Of a stretch of 64,000 nucleotides of DNA, positions 39,440 to 46,386 are shown in pieces. The position numbers and the translations under genes were made by a program. Within the stretch, counting starts at the first letter, position 1. Each line of letters begins with the position of its first letter. This DNA comes from Pseudomonas parafulva (GTDB taxonomy: Bacteria; Pseudomonadota; Gammaproteobacteria; Pseudomonadales; Pseudomonadaceae): the NCBI RefSeq assembly GCF_002021815.1, contig NZ_CP019952.1, positions 2,449,001-2,513,000 of the forward strand, written 5' to 3'. The notes beneath the pieces were generated by a model. The model had not been told where the DNA came from, searched no databases, and saw nothing but the letters and a program-made list of their open reading frames with translations.

Positions 39440-39457
39440 TGTAGGAGATTACCTACA
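39440..39457. promoter_or_regulatory. Palindromic operator candidate upstream of psoA (GacA/LuxR-type box)
   Basis: TGTAGGAGATTACCTACA is a 6-6-6 inverted repeat with perfect arms. It matches the published GacA upstream activating pattern TGTAAGNNATNNCTTACA, including the central AT, apart from one symmetric change per arm. GacA and PsoR both carry LuxR/NarL-type helix-turn-helix domains, so either could bind. It is centred about 61 nt upstream of the start site implied by the proposed psoA promoter. Confidence 0.55.
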
Positions 39458-39738
39458 CGGGGCCGGCGACGATGGCTCACGGCATACCGTATTCGCTGCA
39501 TTCAGGTCCCATGAGCCACCGTTCTGACGCCAATTTGCTGGCATATAGCCCGTTTCCTAGCGTTCCCCCGCGCTTCAGTTGACCTGCGCCTACCACCTTT
39601 TGCTGGCATTTTCTGTCCCTGAATCCCACTACAGACGCTTTCCAGCCAGCGGGCTTGAATACGCCCCTACACCCTGCCCGGCTGCAATGTGGTTGCACGG
39701 GCAGACGCAACCCCAGCAGGCCTCAGGAACCCATCGAC

Positions 39739-40521
39739 ATGATGTTGAACGCTCGCTCCGACTACCGCCCGGACCCTCACCTCTACCTGCAACTGGGTGA
39801 ATTGATCGCGCTGACCGGAGGCGCCTGTTTCGCCGAACAGATGCTTCGCCTGGTACAGGATCAAGTCAGCATCGACGGGTTGGAGATCAGTGAATGGACC
39901 CTCGATGCACCGCAGCTGACGGACAGCCGCGTCGAAGTGCTCGGCCGCGCCGGTGTGCATGCCAGGCAGGTGGGTTCACGCGCGCCTCAGCCCCTGCTGC
40001 AGTCGATCGAGCGGATGCACGACCCGTTGCTCATCGAGTTCAAGGCGCCCGACGGTAGCAATCCGCGTAACCTGCGGCGGGCCCATCAATGCCACCTGGT
40101 GTCGTGCAGCGGCAGCAAGCGCTGGGTGATCAGTGCCTACCGGTTGCCCAGCGAGCGACGCTTTTCGCTGGCAGAGCTGTCGCAGCTCAAAAGCCTTTCG
40201 AGCACCTTGCTGCCGCTCGTGGAACATCACGGCCAATTGCTCGGCCATGACGGCGCCGAAGTGATCGGCCAGGCGCTGGATGACGCGGAGGTCGGCAGAC
40301 TGCAGCAAGTCTTCGGCAGGCGCCTGCTTCAGGCGTCGGTCAAGCTCTCGGCGCGCGAACAGGAGGTGTGCGTGGGCTTGCTGGGCGGCTGCACTGTCCC
40401 TGAGCTGGCCCAGCGGTTGAATGTAAAGAACAGTTCTGTTGAGACCTATCTAAAACGCGCCGCTGCCAAGCTAGGCGTAAGCGGCCGTAATGGCCTGACC
40501 AAATGGATGACAGCTGGCTAG
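39739..40521 (+). CDS. psoR: LuxR-type transcriptional regulator PsoR
   Basis: This protein of about 260 residues has a C-terminal LuxR/NarL helix-turn-helix (LSAREQEVCVGLL, then TVPELAQRLNVKNSSVETYLKRAAAKLGV, described by position about 195-245). The N-terminal 180 residues do not show the conserved Trp/Tyr/Asp pattern of acyl-homoserine-lactone binding domains, and no luxI-type gene is nearby. It is probably an orphan regulator of the kind that flanks Pseudomonas lipopeptide clusters. The ATG at 39739 is preferred because AGGAA lies 9 nt upstream. The frame also opens at 39655, without a good ribosome-binding site. It is transcribed divergently from psoA and is expected to activate it, possibly through the shared palindrome. 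The symbol is inferred from context. Confidence 0.8.
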   Translation: MMLNARSDYRPDPHLYLQLGELIALTGGACFAEQMLRLVQDQVSIDGLEISEWTLDAPQLTDSRVEVLGRAGVHARQVGSRAPQPLLQSIERMHDPLLIEFKAPDGSNPRNLRRAHQCHLVSCSGSKRWVISAYRLPSERRFSLAELSQLKSLSSTLLPLVEHHGQLLGHDGAEVIGQALDDAEVGRLQQVFGRRLLQASVKLSAREQEVCVGLLGGCTVPELAQRLNVKNSSVETYLKRAAAKLGVSGRNGLTKWMTAG

Positions 40522-40581
40522 CGACCTGCTCATTACCGCCTGCGCATACAGAGCACAGGTGTAAACCGAAACAGATGCATT

Positions 40582-40596
40582 TGATAATGATTCATA
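40582..40596 (+). promoter_or_regulatory. Fur-box-like site upstream of the TonB receptor
   Basis: TGATAATGATTCATA has a left half that matches the 7-1-7 Fur pattern (TGATAAT-n-ATTATCA) perfectly and a right half that matches 4 of 7. It lies about 60 nt upstream of the receptor ATG in an AT-rich stretch. This suggests iron-repressed expression of the receptor. Confidence 0.55.
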
Positions 40597-40657
40597 GTAT
40601 TTTTCGCGGCGCGTTTAAACCTCCAACCTCAGCGCCCTACTTAGGATCGTACTGTCG

Positions 40658-42793
40658 ATGCGTCGCACGTTCGTCTCGCTTTGTGTACTTCACGCCGTTT
40701 CCCCCCTGGCGTTTGCCGACCCGGCCTCCCCGCCCGACACCGCGCAAATCGAACTTCAAGCCTTGAGCATTACCGGCAGTGCCGACGCCGAGCGGGTCGA
40801 TGGCCCGGTCGAGGGGTACAAGGCCAGTCGCTCGGCCAGCGCCACGCGCACTGACACGGCACTGCACGAGACGCCTCAGTCGGTCAGCGTGGTGCCCAAG
40901 GATGTCCTGCAGGATACGGGCGCCACGCGCCTGCAGGACGGGCTCGACTATGCCGGCGGCGTAGGCCGTGCCAACAACTTCGGCGGCCAGGGCCTTACCA
41001 CCTTCACGGTGCGCGGCTTTACCACTGGCGAGTTCTACCGCAACGGGTTCCCGATCAACCGGGGCTACCCCAATGCGCCCGACGCCAACACGGTCGAGCG
41101 CCTGGAAGTCATCCGCGGCCCGGCCAGCAGCCTGTATGGCCGTGGCGATCCGGGGGGCACCTTCAACGTGGTCAGCAAGCAACCCCTACCAGACCCTAAA
41201 GTGACCCTGGGCAGTCAGTTCGACGACCAAGGCATGCACCGCGCTACCCTCGATGCCACCGGGCCGCTGAACGAGGATGGCTCCGTGGCCTACCGGCTCA
41301 ATGTGCTGGGCGAAGGCGGCGACAGCTTCCGTGACGATGTGCAGGGCGAGCGCTATGACGTAGCGCCAGTACTCAGCTGGCAGGTCAACGACAGCACCAA
41401 GGTGGTGTTCGAAGGCGACTTCATGCGCAACAACCACCCCCTCGACCGTGGCCTGACCCGCTACGCTAGCCAACCGCGCAGTGCCTCGCGAGACACCTAC
41501 ATCTGGGAAAAGGGCAGTGACAACCTGCTGCACAACGACAACAACATGGCCCAGGTACGCTTCGAGCATCTGCTCAACCAGGACTGGACGCTGGCTGGCG
41601 GTTTCCAGTTCCTTGATGGCAGCCTGCACGGCAACGCCGTGGAGGCCAACAAGGCCCCGGTGGATGGCCGCACCCTGGAGCGTAACTTCAACTGGCGCAA
41701 GCTGCAGTGGACCGACCGGGACTGGCAACTGAACCTGACGGGGCACTTCGACACAGGCGCGTTCAGCCACACCTTGCTGACCGGCGTCGAATACGAGAAC
41801 TACGATTACAACTCCATCATCCAGCGCTCCTCGGCGCGCGATGGTACCTACCCCATCGATATCTATCACCCGGTACTGGGCCAGCCTCGCCCTGCCCTGA
41901 CGCGCACCACCACCTGGGACAAGGAGAACCTGCAAACCTGGGCGTTCTTCATTCAGGACCAAGTGGCCCTGACCGAACGTCTCAAGGCGCTGGCCGGGGT
42001 ACGCCTGGAGCGCTTCGAGCATGACTACGACGACAAGATGCCCACCAACCGCGACTTCAGCAAAGGGGAAAATGGCGTCACGCCGCGCGTTGGGCTGATC
42101 TACGACCTGACCGATACCCTGGCGGTGTACGCCAATACCGCGCGCTCGTTCAAGCCCAACACCGGCACGCCCGCCAGCGGTGGCGGCTTCGATCCGGAAA
42201 AGGGCAAGTCTTATGAGCTGGGGTTGAAGTGGGCGTCGCTCGATGGCCAGCTGAGCGCGGATGCCGCGGTCTATCACATCATCAAGGAAAATGTCCTGGC
42301 CAACGATCCAAGCGACCCTACCAACACCTTCAAGGTGGCCGCAGGCCAAGTGCGCAGCCGCGGGCTGGATATCAATGTGGCAGGCAACCTGACCCCCGAA
42401 TGGCGCGTCATCGGTGGCTATTCCTATGTCGACGCCGAAGTCACCAAGGACACCAGCCTGCCCAGCGGTACGCGCCTTGCCAATATCCCGCGCAATACCT
42501 TCAGCCTGCTGAACACCTACGAGTTTCAGGACGGTTTGGCCAAGGGGCTCGGGTTGGGCGTTGGGGTGAAGTATGTGGATGACCGCGCCGGCCAGACCGC
42601 AACCACCACCTACACCATGGAGCGCTACAGCGTGGTGGACCTGCTGAGCTTCTACAAGGTGAACGAGCACGTACGCCTGAACCTGGACGTGAAGAACCTG
42701 TTCAACAAGGGCTATGACGAAGGCTCGTTCAACACCTACGCCTATCCCGGCGCGCCGCGTACGGTGCAGGCCGGGGTGGCCTACACCTTCTGA
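40658..42793 (+). CDS. TonB-dependent siderophore receptor
   Basis: This 711-residue outer-membrane receptor probably imports a ferric siderophore. An N-terminal signal peptide (cleavage after about residue 20, ...PLAFA) leads into a plug domain with ETPQSVSVVP, a VRGF motif, and the VERLEVIRGPASSLYGRGDPGG signature around residue 150, then a long beta-barrel ending in aromatic Phe (VAYTF). It has no N-terminal signalling domain of the FecA/FpvA type and no neighbouring sigma/anti-sigma pair, so it should be a simple Fur-regulated receptor. Ferrichrome, ferrioxamine or heterologous pyoverdine are possible substrates; the sequence alone does not decide. AGGA lies about 11 nt before the ATG. 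A strong hairpin follows the stop. It sits directly beyond psoR but has no evident role in lipopeptide synthesis. Confidence 0.9.
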   Translation: MRRTFVSLCVLHAVSPLAFADPASPPDTAQIELQALSITGSADAERVDGPVEGYKASRSASATRTDTALHETPQSVSVVPKDVLQDTGATRLQDGLDYAGGVGRANNFGGQGLTTFTVRGFTTGEFYRNGFPINRGYPNAPDANTVERLEVIRGPASSLYGRGDPGGTFNVVSKQPLPDPKVTLGSQFDDQGMHRATLDATGPLNEDGSVAYRLNVLGEGGDSFRDDVQGERYDVAPVLSWQVNDSTKVVFEGDFMRNNHPLDRGLTRYASQPRSASRDTYIWEKGSDNLLHNDNNMAQVRFEHLLNQDWTLAGGFQFLDGSLHGNAVEANKAPVDGRTLERNFNWRKLQWTDRDWQLNLTGHFDTGAFSHTLLTGVEYENYDYNSIIQRSSARDGTYPIDIYHPVLGQPRPALTRTTTWDKENLQTWAFFIQDQVALTERLKALAGVRLERFEHDYDDKMPTNRDFSKGENGVTPRVGLIYDLTDTLAVYANTARSFKPNTGTPASGGGFDPEKGKSYELGLKWASLDGQLSADAAVYHIIKENVLANDPSDPTNTFKVAAGQVRSRGLDINVAGNLTPEWRVIGGYSYVDAEVTKDTSLPSGTRLANIPRNTFSLLNTYEFQDGLAKGLGLGVGVKYVDDRAGQTATTTYTMERYSVVDLLSFYKVNEHVRLNLDVKNLFNKGYDEGSFNTYAYPGAPRTVQAGVAYTF

Positions 42794-42804
42794 CAGGCAC
42801 TCGA

Positions 42805-42836
42805 CCGGCTCGGCGGCAACGCAGCCGCCGAGCCGG
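42805..42836. terminator. Bidirectional terminator between the TonB receptor and pagL
   Basis: A perfect 13-bp stem, CCGGCTCGGCGGC, with a 6-nt loop (AACGCA) fills most of the 51-bp gap between convergent genes. No T run is present on either side, but the position and stem strength fit a shared transcript end. Confidence 0.7.
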
Positions 42837-42844
42837 GCTGTTCA

Positions 42845-43366
42845 TCAGAAGCCTTTGCTGTAGAACAGCGAGTACGACTCGATGCCATCGTTAGGCTGGC
42901 GGATGCCGGCGTTGGAGTAATGGATGGCGCGGATGCCGACCTTCTGCTCCGACGGCAACTTCAAGCCCAGGCCAATACGGTCTTCGAAGTTGAAGGACGA
43001 GCCCAGGCGCTGGTCGCCGACACGGGTCTTGGAAAATGCCGCGATACCGATACCCGCTTCGATGTAGGGGGTGTAGGTGAAGCCGCTGAACTCATAGGTG
43101 AACACCGGGCTGAAGGACAGCGAGTGGGCACCGCTGGCGTCACCGCCTTCCCAATAGGTGTAGCCCGCGTCCCAGTAGCCGGTCAGGTGACCAACACTGG
43201 TTTCGAACCACTGCTTGTCCCAGTCGAAGGACAAGCCTGCACGGTAGGTCATGTCGCCTTGGCTGGTAACACCGACAGCGCCGGAAACCTGAGCAGCCTG
43301 GGCCAGGTTCGCCCCGGCGAAGGCCAGCACGGCGGCAGCCAACGAAGCAGCGATACGGGATTTCAT
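42845..43366 (-). CDS. pagL: PagL-type lipid A 3-O-deacylase
   Basis: This 173-residue outer-membrane beta-barrel protein has a clear signal peptide ending ANLAQA about residue 24. The C-terminal block holds HYSNAG...PNDGIE with His149, Ser151 and Glu163. The spacing (2, then 12) matches the His-Ser-Glu catalytic triad of PagL, which removes the 3-O-linked acyl chain of lipid A. It ends in aromatic Phe, typical of barrel proteins. Overall length agrees with the family. AGGAG lies 9 nt before the ATG. It is convergent with the TonB receptor and alone on its strand. In other bacteria PagL tunes endotoxicity and resistance to membrane-active peptides. A link to the lipopeptide cluster is only a guess. 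Confidence 0.9.
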   Translation of the reverse strand: MKSRIAASLAAAVLAFAGANLAQAAQVSGAVGVTSQGDMTYRAGLSFDWDKQWFETSVGHLTGYWDAGYTYWEGGDASGAHSLSFSPVFTYEFSGFTYTPYIEAGIGIAAFSKTRVGDQRLGSSFNFEDRIGLGLKLPSEQKVGIRAIHYSNAGIRQPNDGIESYSLFYSKGF

Positions 43367-43732
43367 CTATGACATCTCCTGATGGTAAGTGCGACAGCTG
43401 GAAGTCTGGACCCTGGGTCAGTCGGTTGCATCAGCCTGCTGAGCATCGACTGGACGGCCTGGGGCTTTGACCTCTCGAAATTTTTGGTAACCGAATCTCA
43501 TGTTTCGGTCACACGATGTAATAATTGCCGGATTATGGTCAGTTGTATAGGAACTTGGAAGTAGATTGCTATCACTTCTCGTGTTCCTTAGCCGTTTACT
43601 ACTTGGATTGGGCTGGATAGGCGCGCTAGACCGCTTTCCATATCCAAGGCCCTGGCATAGTGGTCCAACGCATCGAGCCGGCAACGGATGCCTAGACTGG
43701 TCGCTGTAAGAATCGTTCAAAATCATTTTGAA
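43367..43732. promoter_or_regulatory. Gene-free region upstream of pagL with an AT-rich palindrome
   Basis: This is 366 bp between the pagL start and the end of the LysR gene, both on the minus strand. No credible coding frame was seen; short frames here lack ribosome-binding sites and family features. The pagL Shine-Dalgarno lies at the left end. At 43716-43732, next to the LysR stop, is a perfect 8-1-8 palindrome, TTCAAAATCATTTTGAA. Its loop is too short for a hairpin, so it is more likely a protein-binding site. Confidence 0.6.
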
Positions 43733-44602
43733 TCAGGTAGATGAGATACTTTCTTCAAGTAGATTCACGAACGTTGACAAGCTGCGCGAGACCGTTCCAC
43801 GGCGCCAGACCAGCCAGGTCTTGAGGTAACGGAAGTCTTCAGACATCGGCCAGGCACTGACCGTGCTGCACCCTGGCATGTTCTCCAGCATCGTGCGCGG
43901 CATCATGGCCAAGCCTGCACCGGCGCTGACGCACGCCAACATGCCATGGTAGGACTCCATTTCGTGGATCTTGCGTGGGACGGCCTGATCGTTGACGAAC
44001 CAGTTCTCGAAATGGTGCCGGTACGAGCAGTTGGCGCGAAAGGCGTAGATGTTTTCGCCGTTCACGTCTTGCGCCCGGGTCACGGGCGCGTGGTTGAGGG
44101 GCGCGATGATCACCATCTCTTCTTCAAAGACCGGCATGCCCTCCAAGGTCGGGTGCAACACCGGCCCGTCGATGAACGCGGCCACCAGCCGACCCGACAG
44201 AACACCCTCGAGCATGGTGCCGGACGGTCCCGTGGACAGATCCAGGTCCACCTTGGGATAGCGCTGGTTATAGGCTGCCAGCACGGCCGGGATCCGCACC
44301 GCCGCGGTGCTTTCCAGGGAGCCCAGTGCGAACGTGCCCTGCGGATCCTCCCCTGCCACCGTGCTGCGCGCCTCCTGGACCAAGTCGAGGATGCGCCGGG
44401 TGTACTCCAGAAAATTCCAGCCGGCCGGGGACAAGCGCAAGCGGCTTTTTTCGCGAATGAACAGGTCTACGCCCAAGTCCTCTTCCAGTTGCTTGATGCG
44501 CGTGGTCAGGTTGGAGGGCACCCGGTGGATATGCTGCGCCGCTGCACTGATGCTGCCTTGCTCGGCGACTGCCTTGAACATCTCAAGTTGTATCAGGTCC
44601 AC
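43733..44602 (-). CDS. ptrR: LysR-family regulator, PtrR/YneJ-like
   Basis: This 289-residue LysR-type regulator has an N-terminal winged helix-turn-helix ([18 protein letters not shown]...[17 protein letters not shown], residues about 5-55). A periplasmic-binding-protein-like effector domain follows. The GTG at 44602 is preferred, because GGAG lies 6 nt upstream; an upstream TTG at 44614 overlaps that site. It diverges from an aldehyde dehydrogenase closely resembling Sad/YneI. In E. coli the regulator next to sad is PtrR (YneJ), so the symbol is by analogy. It probably controls sad through the 106-bp gap, responding to a putrescine/GABA pathway metabolite. Confidence 0.82.
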   Translation of the reverse strand: MDLIQLEMFKAVAEQGSISAAAQHIHRVPSNLTTRIKQLEEDLGVDLFIREKSRLRLSPAGWNFLEYTRRILDLVQEARSTVAGEDPQGTFALGSLESTAAVRIPAVLAAYNQRYPKVDLDLSTGPSGTMLEGVLSGRLVAAFIDGPVLHPTLEGMPVFEEEMVIIAPLNHAPVTRAQDVNGENIYAFRANCSYRHHFENWFVNDQAVPRKIHEMESYHGMLACVSAGAGLAMMPRTMLENMPGCSTVSAWPMSEDFRYLKTWLVWRRGTVSRSLSTFVNLLEESISST

Positions 44603-44619
44603 GGCTTTCTCCAAACGTG

Positions 44620-44634
44620 AATGAGTGGCTCATT
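44620..44634. promoter_or_regulatory. Inverted repeat in the ptrR-sad gap
   Basis: AATGAG-TGG-CTCATT is a perfect 6-3-6 inverted repeat. It lies 18 bp upstream of the LysR GTG and about 75 bp upstream of sad. This is a plausible autoregulatory LysR operator in the usual place for a divergent pair. An AT-rich run follows it (CATTATTATTCAG). Confidence 0.45.
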
Positions 44635-44708
44635 ATTATTCAGTTTTCATTAAAGCCCTAGCCCACTAGTCTGAGCCCACTGCATACCTACAGCGAGAGT
44701 GTCCCGCC

Positions 44709-46094
44709 ATGAATGCGATCAGCAGCCAGACCCACGCCATCTCCCTTGACCCGTACACCGGCGAACAGATCGGCGCCTACCCGTTCGACACCGATGCCGC
44801 GCTCGAAGCTGCGCTAACGCGGGCCAAGCACGGCTACGGCCAGTGGAGCCGGCTGTCGGCCGATCAGCGCAGCGAGCACCTCCTGGCGCTGGCCACCGCC
44901 CTGGAGACTCAGGCAGAGACGTTTGCCCAGATGATCAGCCGCGAAATCGGCAAACCCATCACCCAGGCCCGGGGTGAAGTCAGCAAGTGCGTGGGGCTAT
45001 GCCGCTGGTACGCCGAGCACGGCCCCGCGATGCTCGCGCCTGAAGCGACCCAGGTCGAAAAAGCCCGCATCGAATACCGCCCGTTGGGCCCGATCCTGGC
45101 CGTGATGCCTTGGAACTTCCCCGTCTGGCAGGTGCTGCGCGGCGCGGTACCGGCGATTCTGGCGGGTAACACCTACGTGCTCAAGCATGCCCCCAATGTG
45201 ATGGGCAGCGCCTACCTGCTGGACAAGCTGTTCAAGGATGCGGGCGTTCCAGAGGGTGTGTTCGAGGTGCTCAACGTGACACCGGACGGTGTGACTCGCG
45301 CCATCAACGACCCGCGCATTGCGGCGGTGACCTTGACCGGCAGCGTGCGCGCCGGCATGGCGATCGGTGCTCAAGCCGGTGCTGCGCTGAAGAAGTGCGT
45401 ACTGGAACTGGGCGGCTCGGACCCTTTTATCGTGCTGGCCGATGCCGATCTGGATGCAGCCGTGCAGGCAGCAGTGATCGGGCGATACCAGAACACCGGG
45501 CAAGTGTGCGCGGCCGCCAAGCGCTTTATCGTCGAGCAGAGCATCGCCGAGGCCTTCACACGCAAGTTCGTTGAAGCAACGCAAGCCTTGAAGGTGGGCA
45601 ACCCGCTTGAAGAGGCGACCTATATCGGACCCATGGCCCGCTACGATTTGCGCGACGAGCTCGATGGCCAGGTGCAGGCCAGCCTTGCCGAGGGCGCTAC
45701 TTTGTTGCTCGGCGGGCACAAGGTCGAAGGTGTGGCCAACGTTTACGCACCGACCGTGCTGGGGGATGTGACGCCGCAGATGACAGCCTTCAGGCAGGAA
45801 CTGTTCGGCCCGGTTGCGGCGATCACCACCGCGCGGGATGCCGACCATGCCGTGGCGTTGGCCAACGACAGCGAGTTTGGCCTGGCCTCGACCATCTACA
45901 CCGCCGACTATGCCTTGGCCGAGCGCATGACGTCGGCGCTGGAGACCGGTGCGGTGTTCATCAATGGCTACTGCGCCTCCGACCCCCGTGTCGCCTTCGG
46001 CGGGGTGAAGAAAAGCGGGTTCGGGCGTGAACTGTCGCATTTTGGCGTGCGTGAGTTCACCAATGTGCAGACGGTGTGGTTGGATCGCAACTGA
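44709..46094 (+). CDS. sad: NAD-dependent succinate-semialdehyde dehydrogenase, Sad/YneI type
   Basis: This 461-residue aldehyde dehydrogenase oxidises an acid semialdehyde, probably succinate semialdehyde to succinate. Visible family motifs are PWNFPVW (oxyanion Asn), the ELGGSDPF general-base Glu, the nucleophile Cys267 in NTGQVCAAAKR, and the C-terminal GVKKSGFGREL. Length and divergence from a PtrR-like regulator match E. coli Sad, which finishes putrescine and GABA breakdown. The gamma-glutamyl-polyamine genes 3.4 kb away fit this role. GabD is the main alternative family, but it is longer (about 480) and usually sits with gabT. A GC-rich hairpin follows the stop by about 70 nt. Confidence 0.87.
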   Translation: MNAISSQTHAISLDPYTGEQIGAYPFDTDAALEAALTRAKHGYGQWSRLSADQRSEHLLALATALETQAETFAQMISREIGKPITQARGEVSKCVGLCRWYAEHGPAMLAPEATQVEKARIEYRPLGPILAVMPWNFPVWQVLRGAVPAILAGNTYVLKHAPNVMGSAYLLDKLFKDAGVPEGVFEVLNVTPDGVTRAINDPRIAAVTLTGSVRAGMAIGAQAGAALKKCVLELGGSDPFIVLADADLDAAVQAAVIGRYQNTGQVCAAAKRFIVEQSIAEAFTRKFVEATQALKVGNPLEEATYIGPMARYDLRDELDGQVQASLAEGATLLLGGHKVEGVANVYAPTVLGDVTPQMTAFRQELFGPVAAITTARDADHAVALANDSEFGLASTIYTADYALAERMTSALETGAVFINGYCASDPRVAFGGVKKSGFGRELSHFGVREFTNVQTVWLDRN

Positions 46095-46162
46095 GGCGCT
46101 GTCTGGCTTGGGTGCCGTGTTGTGACGGTGATGGGGGTTTAGCTTCGCGTTTTACACCGTCG

Positions 46163-46181
46163 GGGGCCGCTGCGCGGCCCC
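46163..46181 (+). terminator. Hairpin downstream of sad
   Basis: GGGGCCGC-TGC-GCGGCCCC is a perfect 8-bp stem with a 3-nt loop, 68 nt after the sad stop. No T run follows, so termination is plausible but not certain. The remainder of the 292-bp gap to the convergent helicase gene shows nothing else that could be supported. Confidence 0.5.
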
Positions 46182-46386
46182 GGCGATCTAGAGTGCGAGC
46201 TGAATCCGGGGGCCTGCCGCGACCGGCCCGGCGACCCGGCAACTCGCAGATGAGGTGCAATTGTCACACAGGCTTTACGCGAGTATCACGGTTATGCGGT
46301 CCCCGTGGGAGATCGACAGCACTGGCTCTGAGCCTACTATGCAGATCGGGCCCAGCGCCTGACAACCCACTTACCCTCACCCACCA

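Larger units (their letters stand above)
39327..39738. promoter_or_regulatory. Divergent psoA-psoR promoter region
   Basis: This is 412 bp between the divergent psoA and psoR starts with no credible gene. It is less GC-rich than the flanking genes. It holds the 18-bp palindrome at 39440-39457, a possible psoA core promoter at 39394-39420 and the psoR ribosome-binding site (AGGAA at 39725-39729). No obvious psoR core promoter could be fixed by eye. Confidence 0.75.

Noticed and set aside
39477..39710. Minus-strand open frame inside the psoA-psoR gap
   Set aside because: It has no ribosome-binding site or family features and overlaps the promoter region.
39739..40521. PsoR as a quorum-sensing receptor
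   Set aside because: The N-terminal domain lacks the conserved pattern of acyl-homoserine-lactone receptors, and no luxI-type gene is present.
46095..46386. Possible REP-type repeat in the GC-rich gap after sad
   Set aside because: Only a single simple hairpin is visible; it does not match the P. putida REP consensus as I remember it and no second copy of a longer unit was found.
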